Shown here: one piece after another, positions 7,040-16,056 of the stretch
Layout: the number at the start of each line of letters is the position of its first letter
How positions within the stretch are numbered: position 1 is the first letter of the stretch
Assembly: GCA_937894725.1 (NCBI GenBank)
Contig: CALAYL010000051.1
Location: 1 to 23,947, forward strand
Direction of reading: 5' to 3'
Length of the DNA: 23,947 nt
DNA from: an uncultured Bacteroidota bacterium
GTDB taxonomy: Bacteria; Bacteroidota; Bacteroidia; Chitinophagales; LD1
Notes under the pieces: model-generated
Databases searched by the model: none
What the model was told of the DNA's origin: nothing
What the model saw: the letters and a program-made list of their open reading frames with translations, nothing else
Program-made: the position numbers and the translations under genes

Positions 7040-8194
7040 ATGAAATTTGAAGGAACCATCAAGAGCAAGTTTCCCACTATGGGAACTACTATATTTACCG
7101 TTATGACCGCATTGGCAAAAGAATTTAATGCCATCAATCTATCGCAAGGGTTTCCTGAGTTTGATCCACACCCTAAACTATTAGAAGCATTCGAAAATGC
7201 CATACGCTCTGGCAATAATCAATACGCCCCTATGGCGGGATGGATGCCACTTCGTGAAGCATTGGCCGAAAAAATAAACGATTTCTACCAACTGGATATA
7301 AATCCAGAAACAGAAATTACCATTACGGCTGGAGGTACGCAGGCAATTTTTACCGCCATCACTTCCCTGCTCAAAGAAGGCGATGAGGTGGTCGTGTTTG
7401 GCCCTGCTTACGATTGCTATGTGCCGAGTATAGAGCTAGTAGGCGCTAAGCCCGTTTTTTACAATCTAGAAGCTCCCGACTTTGCTATCGACTGGTCGAA
7501 AGTGGCGAAACTCATTTCGCAAAAAACAAAAATGATTATTCTCAACACACCTCACAATCCCACAGGTCGAGTGTTAAAGCAAGAGGATTTTAAAAAGCTA
7601 GAAAAACTCGTACACGGTTCAGACATTATCATCTTGAGCGATGAAGTCTATGAGCATATTGTTTATGATAAACAAAAACATCTTTCTATTCTTCAACAAG
7701 AAGGGCTAGTGGGTAGATCGATAGCTGTTTTTTCCTTTGGTAAAACCTATAACACTACGGGCTGGAAAGTGGGCTACGTAGTAGCACCCGAAGCACTCAC
7801 TACCGAATTTAGAAAAGTTCACCAGTACACTGTTTTTTCGGTATCTACTCCAGCACAGATTGCCTACACCGAAATTTTGAAAGAAAAAGAAATCTATCTC
7901 GAACTTTCTGATTTTTATGAACAAAAACGCGATTTTTTCAGAAATGCAATAGGCGCATCGAAGCTCGAACTTTTGCCCTGTGAGGGCACTTATTTTCAGC
8001 TAGCGACATACGATAAAATTTCCGATCAAAACGATGTGGATTTTGCAAAATGGTTGACACGCGAAAAAGGCGTGGCCGCTATTCCGATTTCGGTTTTTTA
8101 CAACAAAAAGGTGGAGACCAAGGCCATTCGTTTTTGTTTTGCCAAAGAAGAAAAAACGCTTAATAAAGCAGCAGAATGGTTGAGCAAAGTCTAA
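7040..8194 (+). CDS. Methionine/glutamine-type aminotransferase (YbdL-like, class I)
   Basis: A 384-residue PLP-dependent fold-type I aminotransferase. The opening (TMGTTIFTVMTALA, NLSQGFPEF) and the length are those of the YbdL / glutamine transaminase K group, which transaminate methionine and aromatic or glutamine-derived substrates. PLP-site residues are visible: N173 in NTPHNPTGR, D201 and Y204 in LSDEVYEH, Schiff-base K235 in SFGKTYNTTGWK, and substrate-carboxylate R364 in AIRFCF. The next gene encodes a matching omega-amidase and overlaps it by 19 bp, which strongly supports this subgroup. A role in re-aminating 4-methylthio-2-oxobutyrate for methionine salvage is likely by family, with substrate preference inferred. 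Confidence 0.9.
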   Translation: MKFEGTIKSKFPTMGTTIFTVMTALAKEFNAINLSQGFPEFDPHPKLLEAFENAIRSGNNQYAPMAGWMPLREALAEKINDFYQLDINPETEITITAGGTQAIFTAITSLLKEGDEVVVFGPAYDCYVPSIELVGAKPVFYNLEAPDFAIDWSKVAKLISQKTKMIILNTPHNPTGRVLKQEDFKKLEKLVHGSDIIILSDEVYEHIVYDKQKHLSILQQEGLVGRSIAVFSFGKTYNTTGWKVGYVVAPEALTTEFRKVHQYTVFSVSTPAQIAYTEILKEKEIYLELSDFYEQKRDFFRNAIGASKLELLPCEGTYFQLATYDKISDQNDVDFAKWLTREKGVAAIPISVFYNKKVETKAIRFCFAKEEKTLNKAAEWLSKV

Positions 8195-8961
8195 ATATAG
8201 TAGGTGTTCAGCTTGATTTGGTTTGGGAAAACGCTCAGGCTAACCTCGTGAGATTAGAAAAAAAAATCGCTCAATCAAAATCGCCAGATATAGTGATTTT
8301 GCCCGAAATGTTTTCTTCCGGATTTAGTATGAATCCTCAAAAAACAGCACAAACAATGGATGGTGAAGCCGTAAGTTGGATGAAAACGATGGCCAAGCAA
8401 TACAACACCGCTTTGTGTGGCAGTCTTGCTATTACTGAAAATGACCATTTTTATAATCGGCTTTTGTGGGTAGAGCCAAATGGAAAAATCCAACACTATA
8501 ACAAGCGGCATCTCTTTTCGCTTACCACTGAGCCTACGCTTTTTGAAGCAGGTAAAGAAAGACTTATAGTAACCTACAAGAACTGGCGATTTTGCCCTAT
8601 GGTTTGCTATGATTTGCGATTTCCTGTATGGTCGAGAAACGACCATTCAAACCCCTATGACGTATTGATTTATGTGGCAAATTGGCCTGCTCGCAGAGCG
8701 CATGCTTGGCAATCGCTTTTGATAGCTCGCGCTATAGAAAACCAAAGCTATGTGGTAGGTGTAAATCGAATAGGCAAAGATGCTCATGAGGTAGAACACG
8801 AGGGAGACTCCATGGTGATAGACCCTCTGGGTATAGTGCTCCAACATGCACCAAATCAGGCTCAACTATTAGCCACTACGCTACACAAAAAAGACCTAGA
8901 CAAAACGAGAAACTCACTTCCTTTTTTGGCAGATGCCGATACCTTTAATCTGATAAAATAA
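8176..8961 (+). CDS. Omega-amidase of the nitrilase superfamily (YafV-like)
   Basis: A 261-residue carbon-nitrogen hydrolase. The E-K-C catalytic triad is readable: E44 in LPEMFSSGF, K110 in YNKRHLF, C144 in VCYDLRFP. The VCYDLRFPVW context and short length match the YafV/Nit2 omega-amidases that hydrolyse 2-oxoglutaramate and 2-oxosuccinamate. Those compounds are produced when an upstream transaminase uses glutamine or asparagine as amino donor. The start overlaps the aminotransferase gene by 19 bp and the stop shares one base with the next start, so translational coupling of the three genes is likely. No earlier Met fits. TTG at 8179 is an alternative start that would change nothing important. 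Confidence 0.9.
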   Translation: MVEQSLNIVGVQLDLVWENAQANLVRLEKKIAQSKSPDIVILPEMFSSGFSMNPQKTAQTMDGEAVSWMKTMAKQYNTALCGSLAITENDHFYNRLLWVEPNGKIQHYNKRHLFSLTTEPTLFEAGKERLIVTYKNWRFCPMVCYDLRFPVWSRNDHSNPYDVLIYVANWPARRAHAWQSLLIARAIENQSYVVGVNRIGKDAHEVEHEGDSMVIDPLGIVLQHAPNQAQLLATTLHKKDLDKTRNSLPFLADADTFNLIK

Positions 8962-9335
8962 TGGCTTTATTAAATGAAGAAAAATCAGACGCAGAAAAAG
9001 ACCTAACCCTACGCTGGTATAAGGTGAGAAATCGTATCAAAGAAGATTTTGGACAACGGCCAGATATCAATGCCATGCTCTACTTGATAGGTATGAACGA
9101 AGTAGGTATTATAAAAGATGATTGGGAAAAAGAAGAGAAGCAGAATCTAATGCATGTAGCTATCTGTAAATTGATGGAACCTGATGGACATTTTAGATTT
9201 GCTGGACTAGATGAAGACGGATGGCCACACTATCTAGCACTCGAAGCCGCTCCCAAAATCAGTTTGAAAGAACAAGATGAACTCTTAAAGCGTCAAATTG
9301 TATTGTATTTTGAAGCACTTTGGGGAAAGGACTAA
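8961..9335 (+). CDS. Small acidic/basic protein of unknown function in the aminotransferase-amidase block
   Basis: A 124-residue soluble protein that I do not recognise as a named family. It has no signal peptide or membrane segment. It is rich in charged residues, with a helical N-terminus (LTLRWYKVRNRIKEDFGQRP), a central LYLIGMNEVGI segment, an aromatic DGHFRFAGLDEDGWPHY segment and a helical C-terminus. The ATG overlaps the amidase stop (TAATG, 8959-8963), so it is almost certainly real and co-translated. Its stop overlaps the convergent anti-sigma gene. No function is assigned. Confidence 0.75.
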   Translation: MALLNEEKSDAEKDLTLRWYKVRNRIKEDFGQRPDINAMLYLIGMNEVGIIKDDWEKEEKQNLMHVAICKLMEPDGHFRFAGLDEDGWPHYLALEAAPKISLKEQDELLKRQIVLYFEALWGKD

Positions 9336-10387
9336 TCTAAAGTCTCAAGCTTTTTGACGGCTCTTTCTTTAAAAATACCACTCGCACCACTTAACTCGAT
9401 AAGGATTTTTTTGGCTTCATCCGTTTTCCCTTTTTTCAACAATATGTTTGCCTTATACCATTTTGACCCCTCTGAATAAGCTCCCTTTTTCAGTAGTTTA
9501 TCAAAGTTTTGTTCGGCTTTAATGTTGTTTCCATTAATATAGCTACTTACGCCCTCAAAATAAACTGCATCATAATTATCGGGGTTTGATTTTATCACCT
9601 CACCAAAAGTCTGCTCGGCTTCTTTATAGTTTCCCGTGTTAAATTGTTGTATCCCCTCTTGGTATGTCGCTTGTATAGCTTGTGACTTATCAAAACTCTT
9701 TGCCGACATATCATTGGTTACACGAAGAGCATCATCGGTTTGGTTTGCAGACATTTTAGCGGCTCCACTTACTACTCTGTTAGCTACAGACTCATCTTTC
9801 TTCTCTGTTTCCTTTCTTGTCGTCACTATTGGTGGCGCTGGTGGTGCTTCTTCGATGGGCATTGCCACGCTTGCTATGGGAGCTGATGCAGGTGCTTCAC
9901 TCTCTGACAAGCCTATATAGGCAGCAGCTGTAACGGTATCTTCACGTACTACAGGGATAGTTTCTTGTATCTCCGTTACTTCCTTTTGAAACGAAATCGT
10001 ATCTACCGGTACGACCATGGCAAGTTGAGTTTCTTGTGCGTTTTGCTTATACCATGTAAGCATAAATCCTACACCTACCAAGAGCCCTATTACTGCTGCT
10101 GCATAAGCGAGTAATGACCAATTCACATCAAGTGAAAATGATTTCTTTTTGCCTGCACCTGTTTTTTCTTGAACTGCTACATGAATCTCTTCAAGTTTGG
10201 TCAATATCGACTGAGCATTGGATAGTTTCAAACCTTCCACCGCCTCCTGGGCAAATGGATCATCGGCAAGTAGCTTCAAAAACTCATTGTGCTGAGCTTC
10301 AGGAAGTCTTCCGTCCACATACGCACTTATAGCCGCATTGGTAAGATGCCCTTGATGCGTGAGTACTATGGTGCTATTTTTAGCCAT
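9332..10387 (-). CDS. Membrane anti-sigma factor with periplasmic TPR domain
   Basis: A 351-residue single-pass inner-membrane protein. The first ~70 residues (ISAYVDGRLPEAQHNEFLKL, then DPFAQEAVEGL) resemble the N-terminal sigma-binding helices of zinc-less Bacteroidota anti-sigma factors. One transmembrane segment spans about 91-113 (SLLAYAAAVIGLLVGVGFML). A low-complexity linker rich in Pro, Ala and Glu follows (about 150-200). Then come two to three TPR-like repeats (about 243-345; FNTGNYKEAEQTFGEVIKSN and similar) on the far side of the membrane. It overlaps the preceding sigma gene by 8 bp, so the pair is translationally coupled. The expected role is to hold the sigma factor at the membrane until an envelope signal is sensed. 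The TPR region suggests a protein ligand (inference). Confidence 0.8.
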   Translation of the reverse strand: MAKNSTIVLTHQGHLTNAAISAYVDGRLPEAQHNEFLKLLADDPFAQEAVEGLKLSNAQSILTKLEEIHVAVQEKTGAGKKKSFSLDVNWSLLAYAAAVIGLLVGVGFMLTWYKQNAQETQLAMVVPVDTISFQKEVTEIQETIPVVREDTVTAAAYIGLSESEAPASAPIASVAMPIEEAPPAPPIVTTRKETEKKDESVANRVVSGAAKMSANQTDDALRVTNDMSAKSFDKSQAIQATYQEGIQQFNTGNYKEAEQTFGEVIKSNPDNYDAVYFEGVSSYINGNNIKAEQNFDKLLKKGAYSEGSKWYKANILLKKGKTDEAKKILIELSGASGIFKERAVKKLETLD

Positions 10388-10958
10388 TATTTTCGGTCAT
10401 GTAGTTTTTTAAGTTTCTTTTTCCGTTTTGGATATGACTTTTTACTTCGTTTATCGTATAATTCGTTTTCTCTACTATTTCTTTGTAACTTTTGTTTTCG
10501 ATATAAAAAAGCTGTAAACACATCTTTTGATCTTCTTTGAGCTGTTGCATGCCTAGTTCGAGTTGTTTTAATACGATTTCTTTATCATCTCTATTTTCAA
10601 GATGCAAATCGCTAGCCATTTCCACACTATCTTGAGTTACTATTTTGAGTTCGACTTGATTTTTTCGCTGTTTAGCTGATTTTCTAAACTCCATCATACA
10701 GTAGTTTTTTGCTACCATATATAGCCATGGCCTAAATGCGGTGACGTGATGTTTCTTTAATTCAGTGATTAGTTTTTCAAAAATGCTCATGGTCGCATCG
10801 TGGGCGTCATCTTCATTTTGTAGATATTTCATTGACACCCCAAAAACAAGCTTTGTGTATCGAAGATACAACTCTCCGATATAGACCAAGTCATGTGAGT
10901 TTCGATAATACTCGACTAAGCTTTCATCCGTTTCTTTATCGTATATTGTTTTACTCAA
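10380..10958 (-). CDS. ECF-type RNA polymerase sigma factor
   Basis: A 192-residue sigma-70 family regulator. Region 2 spans about 28-95, with NEDDAHDATMSIFEKL (core-binding region 2.2) and FRPWLYMVAKNYCMMEFRK (the W-L-x-x-A-x-N of regions 2.3/2.4). Region 4 spans about 132-186, ending in a helix-turn-helix (YIENKSYKEIVEKTNYTINE, then SHIQNGKRNLK). Regions 1 and 3 are absent, as in ECF sigmas. It is followed by its overlapping anti-sigma gene and is divergent from the alpha-2-macroglobulin gene across 163 bp. Its targets may include that gene or its own operon, but no characteristic promoter pair could be confirmed by eye. Confidence 0.93.
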   Translation of the reverse strand: MSKTIYDKETDESLVEYYRNSHDLVYIGELYLRYTKLVFGVSMKYLQNEDDAHDATMSIFEKLITELKKHHVTAFRPWLYMVAKNYCMMEFRKSAKQRKNQVELKIVTQDSVEMASDLHLENRDDKEIVLKQLELGMQQLKEDQKMCLQLFYIENKSYKEIVEKTNYTINEVKSHIQNGKRNLKNYMTENNG

Positions 10959-11083
10959 TTGGGGGTTAGGTTGCTTAAAATTACAATGCTTTTTTACTTT
11001 TCCTAATAATGAAATACACCTAGGTTGTCAAAAAGTATAAAAAAATGGGCAGTAAAAAAAATTCACCCACTTAAATTATGGAA

Positions 11084-11092
11084 TAATCTTTG
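11084..11092 (+). promoter_or_regulatory. Imperfect -7-like element before the A2M gene
   Basis: TAATCTTTG is one base longer than TAnnTTTG and lies 29 nt before the ATG at 11122. It is the best promoter candidate in the 163-bp divergent region. The irregular spacing may mean a weak housekeeping promoter or one read by an alternative sigma factor. Confidence 0.3.
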
Positions 11093-11121
11093 CTTTTCAT
11101 CTTATCTCAAAACAAACAATT

Positions 11122-14100
11122 ATGCGTTTATCAAGAATCTCCGCCTTATCTACTTTGGCTATATCGACCACATTAGCATTTACCTCTTTTGCGGCCATCA
11201 CTGCATTTTCATTTATTCAAGAACCCACCACGATGAAAAAATTAAAAACAAATTTTCAATCCTTTTTCAAACAAAACGTCAATGAGCGAATTTATATTCA
11301 ATCAGACAAAACGTATTACAAACCAAATGAAACCGTTTGGTTTTCGGCATTTGTACGAAACGAAAGCAATCTTAAAGCAGCTGATTTTTCGGATATTGTA
11401 CACGTAGAGCTCATAAGCCCTAGAGGCAACGTTGAGCGTCATATAAAAATCATAACCAACAATGGAGTAGCCAAAGGCGACTTCGATTTGAAAGACGCAT
11501 TGGGCGGCATTTATAAGATAAAAGCCTATACCCAATATCAAAAAAATGATAGCTCTATTATGATGGCAGAAAAAGAAATCACGGTGCAGTCTGTCGTAAT
11601 GCCAAGGCTAAAAATGAAACTTGATTATGATAAAAAAGCCTATGGTAAAGGTGATGTAGTAAAAGCAAACCTCTCCTTTACAAACAACGAAAATAAGCCT
11701 ATTGCAAACACGCCATTTGACATTCAACTTTCAGCCGATGGCAACTCAATTCTTTCTACCAAATCAACTACCGATGCAGAAGGTAAAGCTATTGCTGGTT
11801 TTTCACTACCCAAAGATTTAGCTACTACAGATGTGCTCGCTAATTTCAAAATAAGTTTTGAAGGTAGTGTAGAGGCTATCTCACGCACAGTGCCAATAGT
11901 GCTCAATCAAATTTCACTTTCCTTTTTTCCCGAAGGTGGAGACATGATAGAAAATGTGGCATCAAAAGTTGCGTTCAGAGCACTAAACGAGTTTGATAAG
12001 CCAGCCGATATTGAGGGCTTTGTTTTTGATGAAAACGATAAAGTAATTACACGCTTTTCTTCATTGCATGATGGTATGGGAAATTTCAATTTTACGCCTA
12101 TGGCAAATACGGTATATCATGCTCGTATTACCAAACCAGAAGGCATTACGACTATCTACACTCTACCTGATGCGTTGCGCAATGGATATGCATTAACGGT
12201 AAAAGAACAAACCGAAAAGTCTATCTTTTTATCTCTATATAGCTTTAAGACAGATACCATTTCGGTGATAGCCCAAACTCGGGGTAGCATACAGCAGTCA
12301 ACTACATTTGCTGCACAAAAAGGGTGGAATTTTTACCACTTTTCGACAGAAAAATTTCCAATCGGGGTTTCGCAAATCACCTTGTTTGATGGTAAGGGCA
12401 TAGCCAGAGCAGAGCGACTCGTATTTGTAAATCAAGCCAAGCAGCTCAGTATCAAAATCACCGCAGACAAACCACTATATAAGCCTAGAGAAAAAGTAAC
12501 GCTTAATATCCGCACCCTTGACACTGATGGATTGCCAGTGAGCAGCGACCTAGCATTGAGTGTAGTGGATGATAATTTGTTGGCTTTTGCCGATGATAAA
12601 CAAGGCAATATTTTAGCTAAAATGCTACTCGAACCAGAGTTAAAAGAAAAGGTCACAGAACCTGATTTTTATTTTGATAAAAAAGAAAAAAACGCAGCTC
12701 AAGCTCTCGACAATCTCCTGTTGACCGCTGGTTGGAGACGATATACTTGGAAGCAGGTGGGCGATTTTATGCCATCAGCCTTGAGTTATCAAGCAGAGCA
12801 AGCAAATGTCAATGGTGTCGTATATGACAGCAAGGGCAACGCTATCGAAGGTGCTACGGTGACTATTTTACCCGCTAAAACCAGCTCTAAAACAGACAAA
12901 AAAGGCGCATTCATTTCTCCAAAATTTGATATAGGTGACAAGGAAAGCTTGCTGGAAGTAACTGCTCCAGGATATGATATGTTTACGCAAGCCTTGTATG
13001 CTTATGGTTCAGGATATAATGTGTATTTATATAAAAAAGGAGAGCGACCTATTTACTATCGAAATAGAATGGTAGAAAAAGCAGGTAGAGCAGAGGCCGC
13101 CATAATGATGATGGACGCTATGCCGATGGGGGTTGCTAAAGCAAATGTTCCAGATGTAGCAGAAGAAAATGAAATGATGCTTGACATGGACGACAAAACT
13201 CCAGCACCTAAGAAAAAAGATGTTTTTGAAAACATACCCGATGAGGTATTAGCTACTGTAGAAGTGGGCGATATTCGCGATGCTGCATTCAAGAAAATGG
13301 AAGAAGCGCCAATGGTCGAACAATATTACAGAGCTAAAGAGTTTCCAAAAAGAATCTATACAAAGTTAGATACTACACGCGCTGATCTAGCGACTACACT
13401 CTATTGGAATGGGCATGTGACTACAGACCAAAATGGAAAAGCAACAGTCGATTTCATTGCAAATGATTTGATTTCCTCTTTCAAGGCTACTGCTGAAGGC
13501 TTTGGTGCGAATGGCGAAGTAGGTATTGGTGAAGCTAATTTCATTACTAATATTCCTTTTTCGATAGATGCCAAACTGCCTACACAAGTAACCGCAGGCG
13601 ATCAAATCTATTTGCCTCTTTTCTTAAAAAACAATACAGACGAAGCTGTGAGTGGCAATTTGACCATAAAGCTACCCAATATGCTCGATACAAAAACGAG
13701 CTTAAGCCAGTCAATCTCTGTGCCTGCAAAACAATCCCGACTAGTATCAATTTTAGTCACCGCAAACGATAAGATAGGCAAGGGAGAATTAATGGTTTCG
13801 TTTAAAGGAAAAGAAAACGATCAACTCACACGTCAAATCGAAGTAGTAGCCAAGGGTTTTCCAGCCAATGTGTCGCTCAGTGCGCAAGAGTTAAACAAGA
13901 TTTTTTACATCAATCCAATGAATGTAGTCAAGGGTTCTATGCGAGTGAATTTCACTGCTTTTCCAAATGTAATGAGCGAATTGATGAAAGGGATAGATGC
14001 GATATTGAGAGAGCCGTATGGCTGTTTTGAACAGACCTCATCATCCAATTATCCGAATGTTATGGCACTAGATTACCTCCGAAAAATGCAAATCAACGAC

Positions 14101-15441
14101 CCTGCATTAGAGCAGAAAGCGAATAAGCTAATCGAGGAGGGGTATAAAAAATTAGTGTCGTTTGAAACTAAAGAAAATGGCTACGAATGGTTTGGAGCAA
14201 CCCCTGCACATGAGGCGCTCACCGCCTATGGTCTGATGCAGTTTGAGGACATGAAAAAAGTATATCCAAATGTAGATCAAGCCATGATAGACAGAACGCG
14301 AAAACTGGTATTGGATAAGCGTGATGGCAAAGGCGGATTTATTCGCAACCCTCGAGCGCTTGATAGTTTTGGAGGAGCAGACGAAGATATAACCAATGCC
14401 TATATCGTATATGCGCTCACCGAAAGCGGTTACAAAGAGTTAAAAACAGAACTGGACGCATTATACGAAAGTGCTAAGAAATCGAAAGATCCGTATATCA
14501 TGGCATTGGCAGCCAATGCATTTTACAATGTGTCAGACAACAAGCGAGGCGATGAGGTGATGCAATGGCTATACAAAGAGCAATCGGACTTCGGTTTTTG
14601 GAATGGCAAAAAACACTCTATCACTCGTTCTACGGGAGATGCTTTAAAAATAGAAACATCCTCTTTGGTAGCGTTGGCAATAATGAAAAGCACTACCCCA
14701 AATCAAATAGCGGTGCAAAATGCGATGAAATATCTAGTAGGCGCACGCAACGGATTTGGCAGTTTCGGAGCTACACAATCTACTATTTTAGCATTAAAAG
14801 CATTGACTCGCTATGCTGAGTTTAGTAAAAAAACAGAGGAAAGCGGCACAGTAGAAATCTATCAAAACGACAAACTGATAGCTACCAAATCTTATGAAAA
14901 AGGAATGAAAGGAAACCTCGAAATTGATGGACTAGAAAAATATATCACCGAAGGAAAACAAAAAATAGAAGTAACTTTCAAAGGTTGCAAAACAGCATTG
15001 CCATATAGCATCAATGTGAGTTATCATACCTCACAGCCTCAATCGGCTAAAGACTGTGTGCTCGACCTGAAAACGGAGATAAAAAACACTAGCTCGAAAG
15101 TAGGCGAAACGGTGCGTTTATCCGTATCGCTCACCAACAAAACTACGGCTGGCCAACCGATGAGTATAGCGGTGATTGGCATTCCTGCGGGTTTGTCCTT
15201 GCAGCCTTGGCAGCTCAAAGAGTGGCAAGAAAAACGAGTATTTGATTTTTATGAAATAGTGGGTAACAATGTAGCCTTATACTATCGCTCTCTAGCACCT
15301 AAAGATGTAAAAACAATTCAGCTTGATTTAAAAGCAGATATCGCTGGAAGCTATGATGCAGCAGCATCTTCGGCTTATCTATACTATACAAATGAGATTA
15401 AAACTTGGCAGGCTGGATTGAAGGTGAGTGTGGCAGAATAA
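11122..15441 (+). CDS. Bacterial alpha-2-macroglobulin with intact thioester
   Basis: A 1439-residue exported protein of the alpha-2-macroglobulin family, which traps proteases and is thought to guard the envelope. An N-terminal signal peptide (about 1-30) lacks a lipobox cysteine, so this copy is not a predicted lipoprotein, unlike many bacterial A2Ms. MG2-type sheet begins at about 54 (NERIYIQSDKTYYKPNE). A carboxypeptidase-regulatory-like insert lies at about 563-620 (VNGVVYDSKGNAIEGATV). A Met/Ala/Glu-rich, probably disordered stretch follows (about 650-735) where a bait region would be expected. The A2M central domain starts at about 748, and the thioester domain has GCFEQ at 967-971 (C968, Q971). 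A C-terminal beta domain resembles the receptor-binding domain. M1 is chosen over M38 because only M1 gives a signal peptide. No pbpC is nearby, unlike E. coli yfhM. Confidence 0.92.
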   Translation: MRLSRISALSTLAISTTLAFTSFAAITAFSFIQEPTTMKKLKTNFQSFFKQNVNERIYIQSDKTYYKPNETVWFSAFVRNESNLKAADFSDIVHVELISPRGNVERHIKIITNNGVAKGDFDLKDALGGIYKIKAYTQYQKNDSSIMMAEKEITVQSVVMPRLKMKLDYDKKAYGKGDVVKANLSFTNNENKPIANTPFDIQLSADGNSILSTKSTTDAEGKAIAGFSLPKDLATTDVLANFKISFEGSVEAISRTVPIVLNQISLSFFPEGGDMIENVASKVAFRALNEFDKPADIEGFVFDENDKVITRFSSLHDGMGNFNFTPMANTVYHARITKPEGITTIYTLPDALRNGYALTVKEQTEKSIFLSLYSFKTDTISVIAQTRGSIQQSTTFAAQKGWNFYHFSTEKFPIGVSQITLFDGKGIARAERLVFVNQAKQLSIKITADKPLYKPREKVTLNIRTLDTDGLPVSSDLALSVVDDNLLAFADDKQGNILAKMLLEPELKEKVTEPDFYFDKKEKNAAQALDNLLLTAGWRRYTWKQVGDFMPSALSYQAEQANVNGVVYDSKGNAIEGATVTILPAKTSSKTDKKGAFISPKFDIGDKESLLEVTAPGYDMFTQALYAYGSGYNVYLYKKGERPIYYRNRMVEKAGRAEAAIMMMDAMPMGVAKANVPDVAEENEMMLDMDDKTPAPKKKDVFENIPDEVLATVEVGDIRDAAFKKMEEAPMVEQYYRAKEFPKRIYTKLDTTRADLATTLYWNGHVTTDQNGKATVDFIANDLISSFKATAEGFGANGEVGIGEANFITNIPFSIDAKLPTQVTAGDQIYLPLFLKNNTDEAVSGNLTIKLPNMLDTKTSLSQSISVPAKQSRLVSILVTANDKIGKGELMVSFKGKENDQLTRQIEVVAKGFPANVSLSAQELNKIFYINPMNVVKGSMRVNFTAFPNVMSELMKGIDAILREPYGCFEQTSSSNYPNVMALDYLRKMQINDPALEQKANKLIEEGYKKLVSFETKENGYEWFGATPAHEALTAYGLMQFEDMKKVYPNVDQAMIDRTRKLVLDKRDGKGGFIRNPRALDSFGGADEDITNAYIVYALTESGYKELKTELDALYESAKKSKDPYIMALAANAFYNVSDNKRGDEVMQWLYKEQSDFGFWNGKKHSITRSTGDALKIETSSLVALAIMKSTTPNQIAVQNAMKYLVGARNGFGSFGATQSTILALKALTRYAEFSKKTEESGTVEIYQNDKLIATKSYEKGMKGNLEIDGLEKYITEGKQKIEVTFKGCKTALPYSINVSYHTSQPQSAKDCVLDLKTEIKNTSSKVGETVRLSVSLTNKTTAGQPMSIAVIGIPAGLSLQPWQLKEWQEKRVFDFYEIVGNNVALYYRSLAPKDVKTIQLDLKADIAGSYDAAASSAYLYYTNEIKTWQAGLKVSVAE

Positions 15442-15447
15442 TTTTTT

Positions 15448-15478
15448 AAAAAAGTCGAGAGTTTCTCTCGACTTTTTT
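15448..15478. terminator. Strong bidirectional terminator
   Basis: AAAAAAGTCGAGAG (15448-15461) and its exact reverse complement (15465-15478) flank a TTT loop. This gives a 14-bp perfect stem with A-run and T-run ends that works on both strands. It starts 6 nt after the A2M stop codon and its last base is the first base of the convergent DUF4126 stop codon, so it ends both transcripts. Confidence 0.92.
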
Positions 15479-16056
15479 CATTGTTCTACTACTTTCGTTT
15501 TACTAAACTTTTTTGCCACTAGATAAAGCGAGAAACCGACCACCACTATGGCCAATAAGCCTACAAGAATGGGCATCAAAATCGCCATTATCGAACCTAT
15601 AAGCGAAGTGCCTATCTCAGCGGTATTGACTACAGCATTGCCTGTACCAGCGGTAAATTTAGTAGAACCTAGGCGAAGCAATGAAGTACCAGCATGTACT
15701 ACACCCGCTGTACCTCCACCCACTATCAAGCCCAAAATCCACTGCATAGTAGGGTCTATATGTAGCATAGTAGATGCACTCATCAATGCGCCCGCTGCTA
15801 CTGCCGTAGGTGCCGCAATAGTATCGAGCAGATTATCTACAAAAGGGATATAATACGCCAATGCCTCTAATACTGCCGCTACGCCAAAACCAGTAATCGC
15901 GGCCCAACTGCTCATCCATACAAAATTTTCAGACAAAGGAATCCATCCAAACTTTGCCGCTATACTGCCTACGAGTAGCGGTATGAACACCCTAAAGCCA
16001 CAACAGGCACTCAATGCTATGCCCAGCAATAATCCTACGATAATTTCACTTGTCAT
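15478..16056 (-). CDS. DUF4126 family integral membrane protein
   Basis: A 192-residue hydrophobic protein with about five predicted membrane segments (around 5-25, 50-70, 78-97, 105-125 and 148-183), rich in Gly and Ala. The N-terminus (GLLLGIALSACCGFRVFIP) and LEALAYYIPFVDNLLDTIA are typical of the DUF4126 family, whose function is unknown. Its ATG overlaps the stop of the upstream M1 peptidase gene (ATGA, 16053-16056), so the two are co-translated. It ends against the bidirectional terminator. Confidence 0.85.
   Translation of the reverse strand: MTSEIIVGLLLGIALSACCGFRVFIPLLVGSIAAKFGWIPLSENFVWMSSWAAITGFGVAAVLEALAYYIPFVDNLLDTIAAPTAVAAGALMSASTMLHIDPTMQWILGLIVGGGTAGVVHAGTSLLRLGSTKFTAGTGNAVVNTAEIGTSLIGSIMAILMPILVGLLAIVVVGFSLYLVAKKFSKTKVVEQ

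Noticed and set aside
11025..11285. 86-residue open frame across the A2M start region
   Set aside because: It overlaps the promoter region and the A2M signal peptide in another frame, with no recognisable features.
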